The notes: generated by a model not told the origin, from the sequence alone. Counted from the first letter of the stretch, positions 23,961 through 32,250 are shown. The stretch is DNA of 40,936 nt from AP-15 sp035570595 (GCA_035570595.1 DATMLF010000254.1:1-40936), one strand, 5' to 3'. Numbers and translations are program-made.

Positions 23961-25121
23961 ATGATGGGCGGAGCTCTCGACGGGATCAGGGTCTTGGAGC
24001 TGGCGCGCTACCAAGCCGGGCCGCGCGGCGGCATGATCCTCTCCGACCTCGGCGCCGAAGTCATCAAGATCGAGAAATTGGGCGGCGAGGAAACTCGCCA
24101 GTCGCCGCCGCTGGTGCGCGGGCAGAGCGTCTATTTCTCGGTCTACAACCGCGGCAAGAAGAGCCTCTGCCTCGACCTGCGCCACCCCCGCGGCAAGGAG
24201 GTGTTCGCGGAGCTGGTCAAGACCGCCGACATCGTGCTGCAGAATTTCCGCCCCGGCGTCATGGACAAGATGGGCTTTGGCTATGACCGGCTGCGCGAAA
24301 TAAAGCCCGATATCATTTTGGGCTCGGTGTCGGGTTTTGGCCAATACGGCCCCTATCGCGACCGCCCGGCCTTTGACCCGTTGGGCCAGGCGATGAGCGG
24401 GCTGATGCACCTGACCGGCACGCCGGTCGGCCGCCCGCTCGGCACCGCCTCCTCGATCGTCGACCGCTACACCTCGCTGCATGCGACGATCGGCATGCTG
24501 GCGGCATTGCATCACCGCGACCGCACCGGCGAGGGCCAGGTCGTCGACGTCTGCCTGATGGACTCGGCATTGACGATGGTCGAGATCCCGACCTCGTATT
24601 ATCTCGCGACCGGCGAGGAGGGCGGCGAAGGCGGCCGGCCGCCCTATGCGGCGAAGGACGGCCACGTCGTGATCTCGGCCTCGGGGCGCGAGATGGGCTC
24701 GCGGCTGATGCGCATCGCCACCGGCGACCCCGACGCGGTCGCCAACACCGGCGCCTTCACGGGCAGGATGAGCCTCGACGACTCGCCGCGCAAAAAGGTC
24801 GAGGCGTGGTGCCAAGCGCACACCGTCGACGAGATCGTCGCGACCCTGGTCGAAGCCGACATCCCGGTGGCGCCGGTCAAGACGATCCCGCAGGTGGCCG
24901 AGGATCCGCATTTGTGGGAGCGCGAGATGCTGGTCAAGATGCCGGACCCGGTGGCCGGCGAAATGTACCTGCCGGGGGCGACGATCAAGATGTCGAAGAC
25001 CCCCGGCCGCGTAGGCCCAGTGCCGACCCCCGGCCAGCACACCGACGAGCTGCTGTCCTCGATCCTCGGCTACGACCGCGCCACGTTGGCGGAGCTGCGG
25101 CAAGCAAAAGTGGTCGCCTGA
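23961..25121 (+). CDS. Family III CoA-transferase (CaiB/BaiF), second copy
   Basis: A 386-residue paralogue of the enzyme at 21151. It shares the MILSDLGAEVIKIEKLGGEETR fold signature, NRGKKSLCLDLRHP, LQNFRPGVMDKMGFGYD and the catalytic Asp D139 in RPAFDPLGQAMSGLMH. Two in-frame ATGs (23961, 23964) follow a GGAGG at 23954-23958; the second has the better spacing. The two transferases are clearly diverged in sequence, so a recent duplication is unlikely. The substrate is unknown. It ends at a repeat-bearing spacer facing the luciferase-like gene. Confidence 0.9.
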   Translation: MMGGALDGIRVLELARYQAGPRGGMILSDLGAEVIKIEKLGGEETRQSPPLVRGQSVYFSVYNRGKKSLCLDLRHPRGKEVFAELVKTADIVLQNFRPGVMDKMGFGYDRLREIKPDIILGSVSGFGQYGPYRDRPAFDPLGQAMSGLMHLTGTPVGRPLGTASSIVDRYTSLHATIGMLAALHHRDRTGEGQVVDVCLMDSALTMVEIPTSYYLATGEEGGEGGRPPYAAKDGHVVISASGREMGSRLMRIATGDPDAVANTGAFTGRMSLDDSPRKKVEAWCQAHTVDEIVATLVEADIPVAPVKTIPQVAEDPHLWEREMLVKMPDPVAGEMYLPGATIKMSKTPGRVGPVPTPGQHTDELLSSILGYDRATLAELRQAKVVA

Positions 25122-25129
25122 GCTGGTGC

Positions 25130-25191
25130 TAGCGGCGCTAACCGGACAAACGACTCCGCTAGCCTCCTATCCGTCGCCCCGGCGGGGCGAC
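25130..25191. repeat. Dispersed repeat, copy 1, with hairpin
   Basis: The 50 bases at 25130-25179 (TAGCGGCGCTAACC at the left, ACTCCGCTAGCCTCCTATCC in the middle) recur at 40131-40180 with only three differences. The copy continues into a perfect hairpin, GTCGCCCC-GGC-GGGGCGAC at 25173-25191, which may serve as terminator for the converging genes. Both copies lie directly after the stop of a + strand gene. Confidence 0.65.
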
Positions 25192-25271
25192 AAGGAAGAA
25201 CGAGAGCCTCGCCGGCAAAGCGAAGCTGCCGGAGCTCGATCTCAGCGAGTCGCTGATCCGCTGAGCCGGGA

Positions 25272-26096
25272 CTACAGGTAGTCCCGCACCCGCTCAAGCT
25301 CGTCGAGCGCGCTCGCCGGCGAGATCACCAGGACCTCGTCAAAGCCGATCCGCTCGATCCGCTTCAGCCGCGGGCGGGCCTCGTCGGGCGAGCAGACCAG
25401 CGAGACCTTGGCGCGTTCGGCGAGGCTGCCGGGCTCGGGCCGGTTCGCGAGGTCGACCACGACATTGGCCAGCACCGCGTTGGTCCCGCCCGCTTCGCGA
25501 TAGATGCGCATGCCGCTTTCGAGGTCCTCCCAGCTGCTGTACAGCCCGGAGGCGATCCAGCCCTGGCAGTGCGTGGCGGCGTACGCGATCCACCGCGGGT
25601 TGCGCCAGGCGCCGAGCAGCACCGGCGGCCCGCCCTCGCTGCCGGGCCACGGGGTCAATGTCCCGCCGTTGACCGTGTCGCCGCGCCAGGTGTGGCGCAT
25701 CGTGTCGAGCGAGGTCATCAGGGTGCGAAAGCGCTGCGCGTAGTCGGCGCCGAACAGGTCGAAATCCGCTTGGGTCGAGCCGCTGCCGACGCCGAGCCGC
25801 AGCCGGTTGCCGGACAACGCCTGGACCGACTGCACGCGGTGGGCGAGGTCGACCGGATGGCGCAGCGAGACCTGCAGCACGGCCGTTCCGAGCTCGACCC
25901 GCCGGGTCACGGCGGCGAGTGCCGCGAGCGCCACGATCGGGTCCAACGTGGCCCGGCCGCGGCCCAGCGAGTCGGTGACCCAGATGCCCGGAAACCCGGC
26001 GGCCTCGACCCGCCGCGCATAGCCGGCGATGCGGTCGAGCGACTGGCCGCGCGGCTCGGCGCCGGGATGCATAAAGGTGACGATGCTTAATCTCAT
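25272..26096 (-). CDS. LLM-class (luciferase-like) flavin or F420 oxidoreductase
   Basis: A 274-residue bacterial-luciferase-fold TIM barrel. Supports are EAAGFPGIWVTDSLGRGRATLDPIVALAALAAVT, RVELGTAVLQVSLRHPVDLAHRVQSVQALSGNRLRLGVGSG, and GGPPVLLGAWRNPRWIAYAATHCQGWI. Such enzymes use FMNH2 or F420 and act as monooxygenases or dehydrogenases. The cofactor cannot be told here and no F420 biosynthesis gene is in the window. It converges with the CoA-transferase and follows the glyoxalase-like gene on the same strand with a 115-base spacer that shows nothing notable. Confidence 0.85.
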   Translation of the reverse strand: MRLSIVTFMHPGAEPRGQSLDRIAGYARRVEAAGFPGIWVTDSLGRGRATLDPIVALAALAAVTRRVELGTAVLQVSLRHPVDLAHRVQSVQALSGNRLRLGVGSGSTQADFDLFGADYAQRFRTLMTSLDTMRHTWRGDTVNGGTLTPWPGSEGGPPVLLGAWRNPRWIAYAATHCQGWIASGLYSSWEDLESGMRIYREAGGTNAVLANVVVDLANRPEPGSLAERAKVSLVCSPDEARPRLKRIERIGFDEVLVISPASALDELERVRDYL

Positions 26097-26211
26097 ATCC
26101 GGATTCTCCGCGCAGAATTCTCCGCGTAGGCGCCGCGGGTGCTACCCCCAGAGAAACGATCTGGGCGCGACAATGCCCGGCGCCGCCGAGCCTGCCAATG
26201 GGCGAATTGGC

Positions 26212-27093
26212 TCAGCCGGCTGGCGCGCGAAAGAGGATGGTCCCGCCGAGCGCTGGCGGCAGCGTGACGGCGACCCCGTCGGCGACCGGCCGGATGGCGA
26301 GGCCCGCCGCGTCGGTGGCACGGCGCAGCCGGTCGAGGCTTGCGACCGCGATTTCGTAAGCCGCGAAATAGGGCAGTGGCGGCCCCGGCATGATGCCGAA
26401 TTCATGCTGCAGATAGCCCGGCGGGGCGAACCGCAGGAGGCCGCGCTCGAGCGCGATCGCACTGACGTCGCCGTCGCGCCGGGCCGGGCGTCCGGTAAAG
26501 AGCGCAAAGCGCGCCGCGGGCTCGTCCGGGTCGAGCGCGGCGATCCACAATGCCGCGAGCGCCTGCGCCCCGTTCGGATGGTCGAGAAACGGCTCGCGCC
26601 AGACGAGGTGCTCGGTGTGGTGGGTCAGAAACTGCACCCGGCCCTCGGGCATCGGGCCGGGGGTGATCCGGGCGATTGTAAACCGCGCCTCCTCCTCGCC
26701 TGTGCCGGTCGCGACCGGCCGGCGCATGTCGACGAGCGGCAGCACCGGAAAGCCGGCGGCGCCGAGCCGGCGCTGCTCGCCCGCGGCCTCGGCGCTGCTG
26801 AAGGCGGCGAGATGGACGCCGACATGCCGCATCAGCCGCTCCTCGAGCTGATGGGCAAGCGCGGTGTCGCCGGTCGCGGCGAGGAGCTCGACATAGCCGC
26901 GCCGCAGCATCGCGCAGCGGTTGCCGGTCCCCGCCGGGACCAGCTTGCCGTTAACCCGGTTGGTCTGCGCCGTGAACGGGGTCAGCCGGAACCCGCAACG
27001 CTCCAGCGCCCCCGCGGCGGGCTCCATCGCGGGCACAAAATGAGCTATATGATCAAGAAAAACCTCACTCGGGTCAGGCAATTGTCGGCTCAC
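26212..27093 (-). CDS. Glyoxalase-like (VOC superfamily) protein
   Basis: A 293-residue protein beginning with FLDHIAHFVPAMEPAAGALERCGFRLTPF, typical of the glyoxalase-like domain (VOC fold, metal ligand His in LDHIAH). It also has MLRRGYVELLAA and, in the second half, FLTHHTEHLVWREPFLDHPNGA, which may supply further metal ligands. The reaction is unknown. It lies upstream of the luciferase-like gene on the same strand and faces away from the nucleotide cyclase gene. Confidence 0.75.
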   Translation of the reverse strand: MSRQLPDPSEVFLDHIAHFVPAMEPAAGALERCGFRLTPFTAQTNRVNGKLVPAGTGNRCAMLRRGYVELLAATGDTALAHQLEERLMRHVGVHLAAFSSAEAAGEQRRLGAAGFPVLPLVDMRRPVATGTGEEEARFTIARITPGPMPEGRVQFLTHHTEHLVWREPFLDHPNGAQALAALWIAALDPDEPAARFALFTGRPARRDGDVSAIALERGLLRFAPPGYLQHEFGIMPGPPLPYFAAYEIAVASLDRLRRATDAAGLAIRPVADGVAVTLPPALGGTILFRAPAG

Positions 27094-27280
27094 GACGGTT
27101 CTCCGCTCGGCTCTCGTCGGTTCGGCGTCAAAACGGCGTGCGCGGCGTTTGTCGGTCGAACACCCAGCTCGGGACGGCTTTTTTTGTGCTGCATCGGCGC
27201 ACCTCAGTCGAACAATCGCTCCGCCGCGCGACCGCCGGCGACGGCCCCTTATCGATCTTAACCCCGGCGGCGGTTGTGCG

Positions 27281-28378
27281 ATGACACTCCCGTTTGCGCG
27301 TGTGTCGATTTCGACGCGGCGAAAGCTGTTCTCGATCCTGTTGGCGGTGGCGATCTTCGCGGTGCTCGCCGGGTTGGTGACCGTTGCCGAAGGCCACTCG
27401 CCGGTTTACGGCGTTTTCAACGCGGTCTTGGCGGGGACCGGGGTCGGCCTGTTCGAACAGTTCTACGTGCAAAGCCTGCGCGGGCGATGGATGCGCAACG
27501 CCCATCCCCTTCTTTCGATTTTGATTTACACGATCGTTGTCGCGGCGCTGTTTTTCGCGGCGATCAACTTTTCGCACGCGGTGCTGCATAATCTGTACCC
27601 GGTGCCGGTGCCCTACCGCCGGCTGCCGCTGATCCTTCCGGTGGTGCTGGCATTTTCGGTCATCGGCATCGTCGTGATGCGCGCCGCGCATTTCATCGGC
27701 ATCGAGACCCTGTTTCATCTGATGGTCGGCACCTATCACCGCCCGGTGGTCGAGCAAAAGGTTCTGGTTTTTGTCGACATCAACAATTCGACCGGGCTCG
27801 CCGAGCGGCTTGGCGCATTAAAGATCAAGTCGCTTGTCGGCAAGTTCCTGTTCGACATTTCCCAGCCGATCACCGACCACGGCGGCGATATCTACCTTTA
27901 CAAAGGCGACGGTCTGATTGCGATCTGGGACTGGGACGAGGCGGTGCGCCGCGACAAGATTTTGCGCGCGATCGATGCGGTGTTTGCCGCGGTCCGCCGG
28001 GAAAAGAGCCGCTATCTCGGGCAGTTCGGCGTCGTGCCGAGCTTTCGCATCGGGGTGCATGGCGGCGATGTCGTCGTCAGCGAGCAGGGCGACACCAAGC
28101 GCTCGATCGGCATCTACGGCAGCACGATCAACATTGCTTCACGCATGGAGGAAGCGGCCAAGGCGCATGGCGTCGCTTGCGCCATATCGGGGGATTTGGC
28201 GCGGGCATTGTCTGAGCCGGCCGGTCGCCTGCGTCAGATCGGCGTCGACAAGATCAAGGGGATTTCCGCCGAAATTCCGATTTTCGAATACCGTGAGGTC
28301 GAGCCGGGTGCTGCGGCGGTCCGCCGAGACTGGCGGCCGGGTAGCCGCAATCGCAGGCGCGCCGCCCGGGCTCTCTAG
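27281..28378 (+). CDS. Membrane class III adenylate/guanylate cyclase
   Basis: A 365-residue protein with an N-terminal membrane region (about residues 15-140) containing four hydrophobic segments: LFSILLAVAIFAVLAGLVTV, GVFNAVLAGTGVGLF, SILIYTIVVAALFFAAINF and LILPVVLAFSVIGIVVM. A C-terminal cyclase catalytic domain follows: VLVFVDINNSTGLAERLG with the first metal Asp, GGDIYLYKGDGLIAIWDW, and SFRIGVHGGDVVVSEQGDTK with GSTINIASRMEEAAKA. Whether it makes cAMP or cGMP is not settled by eye. The ATG was chosen as the first Met before the basic-then-hydrophobic start; the DNA before it is non-coding. The last 25 residues are Arg-rich. Confidence 0.87.
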   Translation: MTLPFARVSISTRRKLFSILLAVAIFAVLAGLVTVAEGHSPVYGVFNAVLAGTGVGLFEQFYVQSLRGRWMRNAHPLLSILIYTIVVAALFFAAINFSHAVLHNLYPVPVPYRRLPLILPVVLAFSVIGIVVMRAAHFIGIETLFHLMVGTYHRPVVEQKVLVFVDINNSTGLAERLGALKIKSLVGKFLFDISQPITDHGGDIYLYKGDGLIAIWDWDEAVRRDKILRAIDAVFAAVRREKSRYLGQFGVVPSFRIGVHGGDVVVSEQGDTKRSIGIYGSTINIASRMEEAAKAHGVACAISGDLARALSEPAGRLRQIGVDKIKGISAEIPIFEYREVEPGAAAVRRDWRPGSRNRRRAARAL

Positions 28379-28422
28379 GACGGCGCGCCGGCCCCCGGTC
28401 GGCGATGGCGCCCGCGCGCTGG

Positions 28423-28668
28423 TCAGCGCCGGCCGGCAGGCGGAGCGGTTTCGCGCTCGGCCGACGAGGCCGGCGGCTTTGCCGCGCAGCCCGGACGCGG
28501 GACCGGGCCGCGCCGCTCCACCGGGACACGGCAGTTGTTAACGCGCTGCGCGTCGGACGCCTTGTCGGAGAGCCGCTCTTTCAAGGTCCGCGCTTCCTGC
28601 GCCGGGGCGGCGGAGGCAGCCACCATCAACCAGACCGCCGCAAGGCAGATCGAGCACTTGACGATCAC
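28423..28668 (-). CDS. Small secreted protein
   Basis: An 81-residue product starting at a GTG that overlaps the alkB stop (GTGA). Residues 1-24 are a signal peptide (IVKCSICLAAVWLMVAASAAPAQ). The mature part, LKERLSDKASDAQRVNNCRV followed by PVERRGPVPRPGC, resembles a family of short exported proteins seen in rhizobia-like genomes, with two conserved Cys residues (in NNC and RPGC) that could pair. Function unknown. It is the last gene of a minus-strand trio with alkB and the aldolase. Confidence 0.65.
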   Translation of the reverse strand: MIVKCSICLAAVWLMVAASAAPAQEARTLKERLSDKASDAQRVNNCRVPVERRGPVPRPGCAAKPPASSAERETAPPAGRR

Positions 28669-29336
28669 AGCGCTTTCCGCAAGGTCAAATTGATCCGGGT
28701 GGCGCCGGTCAGCGGGTGGTCGCCGTCGGCCAGCGGCGCTATGCCATGGTAGGCAAGGCGGGCCGGGCCGCCCCACACGACGACGTCGCCGCTTTCGAGC
28801 CGGACCCGGGCCGGCCGGCCCTTGCGGCTGAGCCCGCCCCACAAAAAGACCGCGGGCAAGCCGAGCGACACCGACACAACCGGCGCCGACAAGTCGCCCT
28901 CGTCCTCGTCGCGATGCAACGACAGCTTGGCGCCGGGGGCGTATCGGTTGACCAGGCAGGCATCGGGCATGAACCGGTCGAAGCCGCCGGCCGCCGCTGC
29001 TCGTTCGGCCAAAGCCATTAGGAGGGGAGGCATCGCCGGCCACGGCCGCCCGGTCATGGGGTCTTGCGCTGAGTAGCGGTAGCCGGTGCGGTCCGTGACC
29101 CAGCCGACCTCGCCACAACTCGTCATCGCCACCGACATGCGGAATCCGCCCGGCGTCTCCATGTGGCGGAACGGGGCCGCCCCGGCGACCTCGCCGACCG
29201 CCGCGACCAGGGCTTTGGCCTCGGGCGACGCAAAACGCCGCAGCAACACCGCACCTTCGGCCAGCCGTTCGACAGTCTCGCGCGGCGCAGCGCCGGCGAA
29301 AAGGTCGCCCGCTGCGGCCAAGCAGCCCACCGTCAC
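28665..29336 (-). CDS. alkB: DNA/RNA alkylation-repair dioxygenase AlkB
   Basis: Fe(II)/2-oxoglutarate dioxygenase that removes methyl groups from 1-methyladenine and 3-methylcytosine. The 223-residue protein (E. coli AlkB has 216) keeps the whole set: iron ligands H141, D143 (in SLHRDED) and H197 (LAYHGI), 2-oxoglutarate arginines R214 and R220 in RINLTLRKA, and the family stretches TPGGFRMSVAMTSCGEVGW, WPAMPP and CLVNRYAPGAKLSLH. The start is a GTG at 29336 overlapping the aldolase stop (a second GTG lies at 29330). The operon-like overlap with an aldolase is unusual for alkB and no Ada box was noticed. Confidence 0.93.
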   Translation of the reverse strand: MTVGCLAAAGDLFAGAAPRETVERLAEGAVLLRRFASPEAKALVAAVGEVAGAAPFRHMETPGGFRMSVAMTSCGEVGWVTDRTGYRYSAQDPMTGRPWPAMPPLLMALAERAAAAGGFDRFMPDACLVNRYAPGAKLSLHRDEDEGDLSAPVVSVSLGLPAVFLWGGLSRKGRPARVRLESGDVVVWGGPARLAYHGIAPLADGDHPLTGATRINLTLRKAL

Positions 29337-30130
29337 CCGAGCGGGATTTCGCGTAACGCGGTCGTGTCCGCCCGCGCGCCGGCGAGCACATAGTTGACGT
29401 CGGTCCCGGCGATCACAAACCGCGCGCCGAGCCGAACCAGCTCGCCCTGCAGCGCGACATTGTGGCGGATGCCGCCGACGCCCAGCACCTTGCCATGCGC
29501 CCGGCACGCCTGTGCCACGCGCTCGTAAGCTTCGCGCAGCCGCGGATGGTCGACCTGGCCCGGAATGCCGTAGTCGGTCGTCAGGTCGCCCGAGCCGATC
29601 AGCAGCACGTCGACCCCCGGCACCGCCGCGATCGCCTCGGCGTTGTCGATGCCGGCGGCGGTCTCGAGCATCACGACGACCGCGGTCTCGGCGTTGAGCC
29701 GGGTGTTGAATTCGCCGAGCGGCAATGCACGGTACCCGAGGGCCGGCCCGAGCCCCATGACCGAGCGCTTCCCCAATGGCGGAAACCGGCAATGGCGCAC
29801 GACCGCCTCGGCCTGGGCACGGTTTTCGACATCCGGAACGATCACCCCTTGCGCGCCGCCGTCGAGCACCCGGCTCATCCACTCCCCGCCATGGCCCGGC
29901 ACCCGCACCAAGGGGGTGATGCCGACGCCGAGCGAGACGGCGCAGATCGTCGCGGTGGTGTCGATCGAATAGGGCGCGTGCTGCATGTCGACATAGAGCG
30001 CGTCGTAGCCGCCGGCCTTCGCGACCATCGCGATGTCGACCGTGCGCGCGAGCCGCAAATTCATGCACAGCACCAGTTCGCCGGCCGCGAGCTTGTGCTT
30101 CATCGTGTTACGGCTCGCTTCTTCGGCCAT
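29333..30130 (-). CDS. HpcH/HpaI family aldolase
   Basis: A 265-residue class II (metal-dependent) pyruvate aldolase-fold protein. Supports are DALYVDMQHAPYS (catalytic His), TPLVRVPGHGGEWMSRVLDGGAQGVIVPDV, the Glu ligand in VVVMLETAAGIDNAEAIAAV, GVDVLLIGSGDLTTDYGIPG with the Asp ligand, and the late RLGARFVIAGTDVNYVLAG. Relatives cleave 4-hydroxy-2-oxoheptanedioate or 2-keto-3-deoxyglucarate. The ATG at 30130 is preceded by GGGAGGA; the open frame extends upstream only through a repeat element, so that part is not coding. First gene of the trio with alkB. Confidence 0.87.
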   Translation of the reverse strand: MAEEASRNTMKHKLAAGELVLCMNLRLARTVDIAMVAKAGGYDALYVDMQHAPYSIDTTATICAVSLGVGITPLVRVPGHGGEWMSRVLDGGAQGVIVPDVENRAQAEAVVRHCRFPPLGKRSVMGLGPALGYRALPLGEFNTRLNAETAVVVMLETAAGIDNAEAIAAVPGVDVLLIGSGDLTTDYGIPGQVDHPRLREAYERVAQACRAHGKVLGVGGIRHNVALQGELVRLGARFVIAGTDVNYVLAGARADTTALREIPLG

Positions 30131-30187
30131 CGGCGTCCTCCCAGTATTCGTCGCGGCGCCAGCCCTTCCGAAACCGGCGGCGCTTGT

Positions 30188-30275
30188 GTCATGGCCGGGC
30201 GCGTCCCGGCCATCCACGAGCAGCTTTTGGGCCGCGCGAAATTTCGTGGATGCCCGGCACAAGGCCGGGCATGAC
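30188..30275. repeat. Palindromic repeat (GTCATGGCCGGGC type), copy 1
   Basis: An 88-base imperfect palindrome. Left arm GTCATGGCCGGGC...CGGCCATCCACG (30188-30218) and right arm CGTGGATGCCCGG...GCCGGGCATGAC are reverse complements with a few mismatches, and each arm is itself a hairpin. This matches dispersed repeats common in Bradyrhizobium-like genomes. A related copy is at 38757-38845. Confidence 0.7.
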
Positions 30276-30323
30276 GGTTAACGTAGGCTTTCGTCCGTCC
30301 CGTCCGCGAGGAGCAAGCTGTGG

Positions 30324-31370
30324 TTACCCGCAGGCGACGGCGTAAACGTCGCGCACGCCTTCGGGAAGCCGGGTCTCGCTCCAGCTTTTGCCGCCGTCCT
30401 GGGTCCCGAACACCTGGCCAAAGCGCGACACGCCAAAGACCTGGTTCGGGTCCTTCGGGTGCACCGTGACCCCCATCATCGTCGCCTCGGCCTTGATCCC
30501 GTGGTCGAAGCGCTTCCAGGTCTGGCCGACGTCGTCCGAGCGGTAGATCGAGCCGTCGGTGCTGCGCGCCGCCGGGCTGAGGCAGGCGTACAACACCTTT
30601 GGATCGTGCGGCGACACGCGGATGTCGCGGCCGTAGGTCAGGGGCGAGAAGCGACTGATCTCCATGTCCTGCCAGCTCTGGCCCTTGTCGTTGCTGCGGA
30701 AGAGGCCCATGCGGTTGGCGAGAAACACGGTGCCGGGGGCGGCGGCGCTGCACGCCAGCGCGTGGCCGTCGAGCATCCCTTCGATCTCGGTCTGGCTACC
30801 GATGCGGCTCCTATATTTCGGCTCTTCGCAAAACCGGATCAGGTCGGCGGTGCAGTCTTCCCAGCTTTCGCCGCGGTTGCGGCTGCGCATCGCCCCGTTG
30901 GCCTCGAGCGTCGCGTACACGTCGTCGGGCGAGTTCGGGTCGACGTCGAGCCGCATGACCCGGCACGCGAAACCCATGATGACGCGGTCGGGCAGGCCCG
31001 GGTCGGCGGTCTTGCGCCAGGTGTCGCCGCCGTCGTCGCTGCGGTAAACCGCGGGCGGTGTCGCGCCGGCATAGATGACGCGCGGGTTTTTCGGGTGGAT
31101 GCAGATCGACCAGATGTCGGCGTCGCCGGGCAGGTTCAGCCGCTCCCAGCGGTCGCCGCGGTTGGTGCTGCGATAGGCGCCCTTGGTGGTGCCGAGATAG
31201 ACCGTCTCCGGATGCTCCGGGTGAACCGTGATCGCGTGGACCTCCGCCCCCTCGGCGAGGCCGTTCGACAGGCGCTGCCAGCCGCCGTCGCCCGCGGCTT
31301 GGCGGAACACGCCGCCCATCGTCCCGCCCATCGACGCCGCAGCACCCGCGTAAACATTGGTCGCCGCCAT
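30324..31370 (-). CDS. BNR/Ycf48-type beta-propeller protein
   Basis: A 348-residue protein made of repeats with the Asp-box (BNR) pattern: YRSTNRGDRWERL, YRSDDGGDTWRKT, RSRNRGESWEDC, FRSNDKGQSWQDM, YRSDDVGQTWKRF and GTQDGGKSWSET, about six blades alternating with VHPEHPETVYLGT-like strands. This is the sialidase/sortilin/Ycf48 propeller fold. No signal peptide is seen, so it may be cytoplasmic, and no catalytic residues are recognisable. The ATG with GGGAGGAGAG just before it was chosen. It diverges from the DUF202 pair. Function unknown. Confidence 0.82.
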   Translation of the reverse strand: MAATNVYAGAAASMGGTMGGVFRQAAGDGGWQRLSNGLAEGAEVHAITVHPEHPETVYLGTTKGAYRSTNRGDRWERLNLPGDADIWSICIHPKNPRVIYAGATPPAVYRSDDGGDTWRKTADPGLPDRVIMGFACRVMRLDVDPNSPDDVYATLEANGAMRSRNRGESWEDCTADLIRFCEEPKYRSRIGSQTEIEGMLDGHALACSAAAPGTVFLANRMGLFRSNDKGQSWQDMEISRFSPLTYGRDIRVSPHDPKVLYACLSPAARSTDGSIYRSDDVGQTWKRFDHGIKAEATMMGVTVHPKDPNQVFGVSRFGQVFGTQDGGKSWSETRLPEGVRDVYAVACG

Positions 31371-31539
31371 GCTCTCCTCCCTCGGATCAAATCCCGTGCC
31401 GATCATACGCCCCGTCACGCGCGAGCGGCAAAACTTTACCGCACCGAGCGTCGCTGACCGCGCTAGATCGCGCCGCGCCGGCCGGCAACGCGCCTCGCAC
31501 CGGCGAAGTCGCACCCGCGCCCCCGGCACCGACGAGACC

Positions 31540-31701
31540 ATGGTAGAGACGAATAAGGCCGATCTTCTAAAAGACGGCAGGCCCAAATATCAGGGTCAGG
31601 AGATCGTGGAAGGACCACCGACCGAAGGCGTGAAAGATCCCGTCGCAGACCATCGGCATTTGCCGTCAAGGCGTCGTATCGTCACCGAGCACGATCGGTG
31701 A
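31540..31701 (+). CDS. Small acidic/basic hypothetical protein (53 aa)
   Basis: A possible small gene encoding MVETNKADLLKDGRPKYQGQ and continuing with a charged, non-repetitive sequence that ends HLPSRRRIVTEHDR. The composition (Lys, Asp, Asn, Gln) is unlike the Arg/Ala/Pro-rich shadows typical of this GC content, which supports coding. It has no membrane segment. It ends 13 bases before the DUF202 gene and may be co-transcribed with it. The ribosome site is only a weak GACGAGA. Confidence 0.45.
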   Translation: MVETNKADLLKDGRPKYQGQEIVEGPPTEGVKDPVADHRHLPSRRRIVTEHDR

Positions 31702-31714
31702 GGGGCGCCGCCCG

Positions 31715-32104
31715 ATGATCCAGCGCTATAGCGACCACGCGGCGAACGAGCGGACCTTTCTGGCCTGGGTGCGGACGGCGATCGCCGTCATGGCATTCGG
31801 GTTCCTGGTTCAGAAATTCGACCTGTTCCTGAGGCTCGCGAGCGAGTCGCTCGCGGCGCGTTCCGTGCCGGCGGGCGGGAATGAGATCGTCGGCACCGTC
31901 GCCGGGCTGCTGCTGATTGTGCTGGGTGGGGCGATGATGGTTTTCGCCGCGCTCCGCTTCCGCAAGACCACCCTTGATATCGACGCCGAAGAAGTGCGGC
32001 CGGGACCCGGGACGCGGTTAGATATCACGATCGTGGCGCTGCTCTTCCTGCTGGGCGCAATCTTGTTCGTCTATCTGGTGTACACGGTCGTCAGTCGGGT
32101 GTGA
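31715..32104 (+). CDS. DUF202 (YidH family) membrane protein
   Basis: A 129-residue inner-membrane protein with three hydrophobic segments (about 18-38, 60-80, 103-125) and the DUF202 signature DHAANERTFLAWVRTAIAVM at the N-terminus. Length and layout are normal for the family, whose function is unknown. It is in a probable two-gene unit with the small protein just upstream and is followed by about 146 bases before the next coding start. Confidence 0.87.
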   Translation: MIQRYSDHAANERTFLAWVRTAIAVMAFGFLVQKFDLFLRLASESLAARSVPAGGNEIVGTVAGLLLIVLGGAMMVFAALRFRKTTLDIDAEEVRPGPGTRLDITIVALLFLLGAILFVYLVYTVVSRV

Positions 32105-32250
32105 GACAGGCCGGAAATTTCCCGACTCCGCGGCGGGGCACGCCTGGCAAAGGTCGGGAGGCGAATGTCTTTTCTCTTGCACCGGCGAAAGTCGCGGCTC
32201 CTGAATTAACCGGAATTGCCGCCGGAAAAACGACGGTACCGGAGGACGCG

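Noticed and set aside
23895..25103. A 402-codon minus-strand frame opposite the second CoA-transferase
   Set aside because: Composition is His/Arg/Ala-rich without domain signal, while the + strand encodes a clear CaiB-type enzyme with its catalytic Asp.
30131..30262. N-terminal extension of the HpcH/HpaI aldolase
   Set aside because: The extra codons translate a palindromic repeat element; the ATG at 30130 has a proper GGGAGGA ribosome site.
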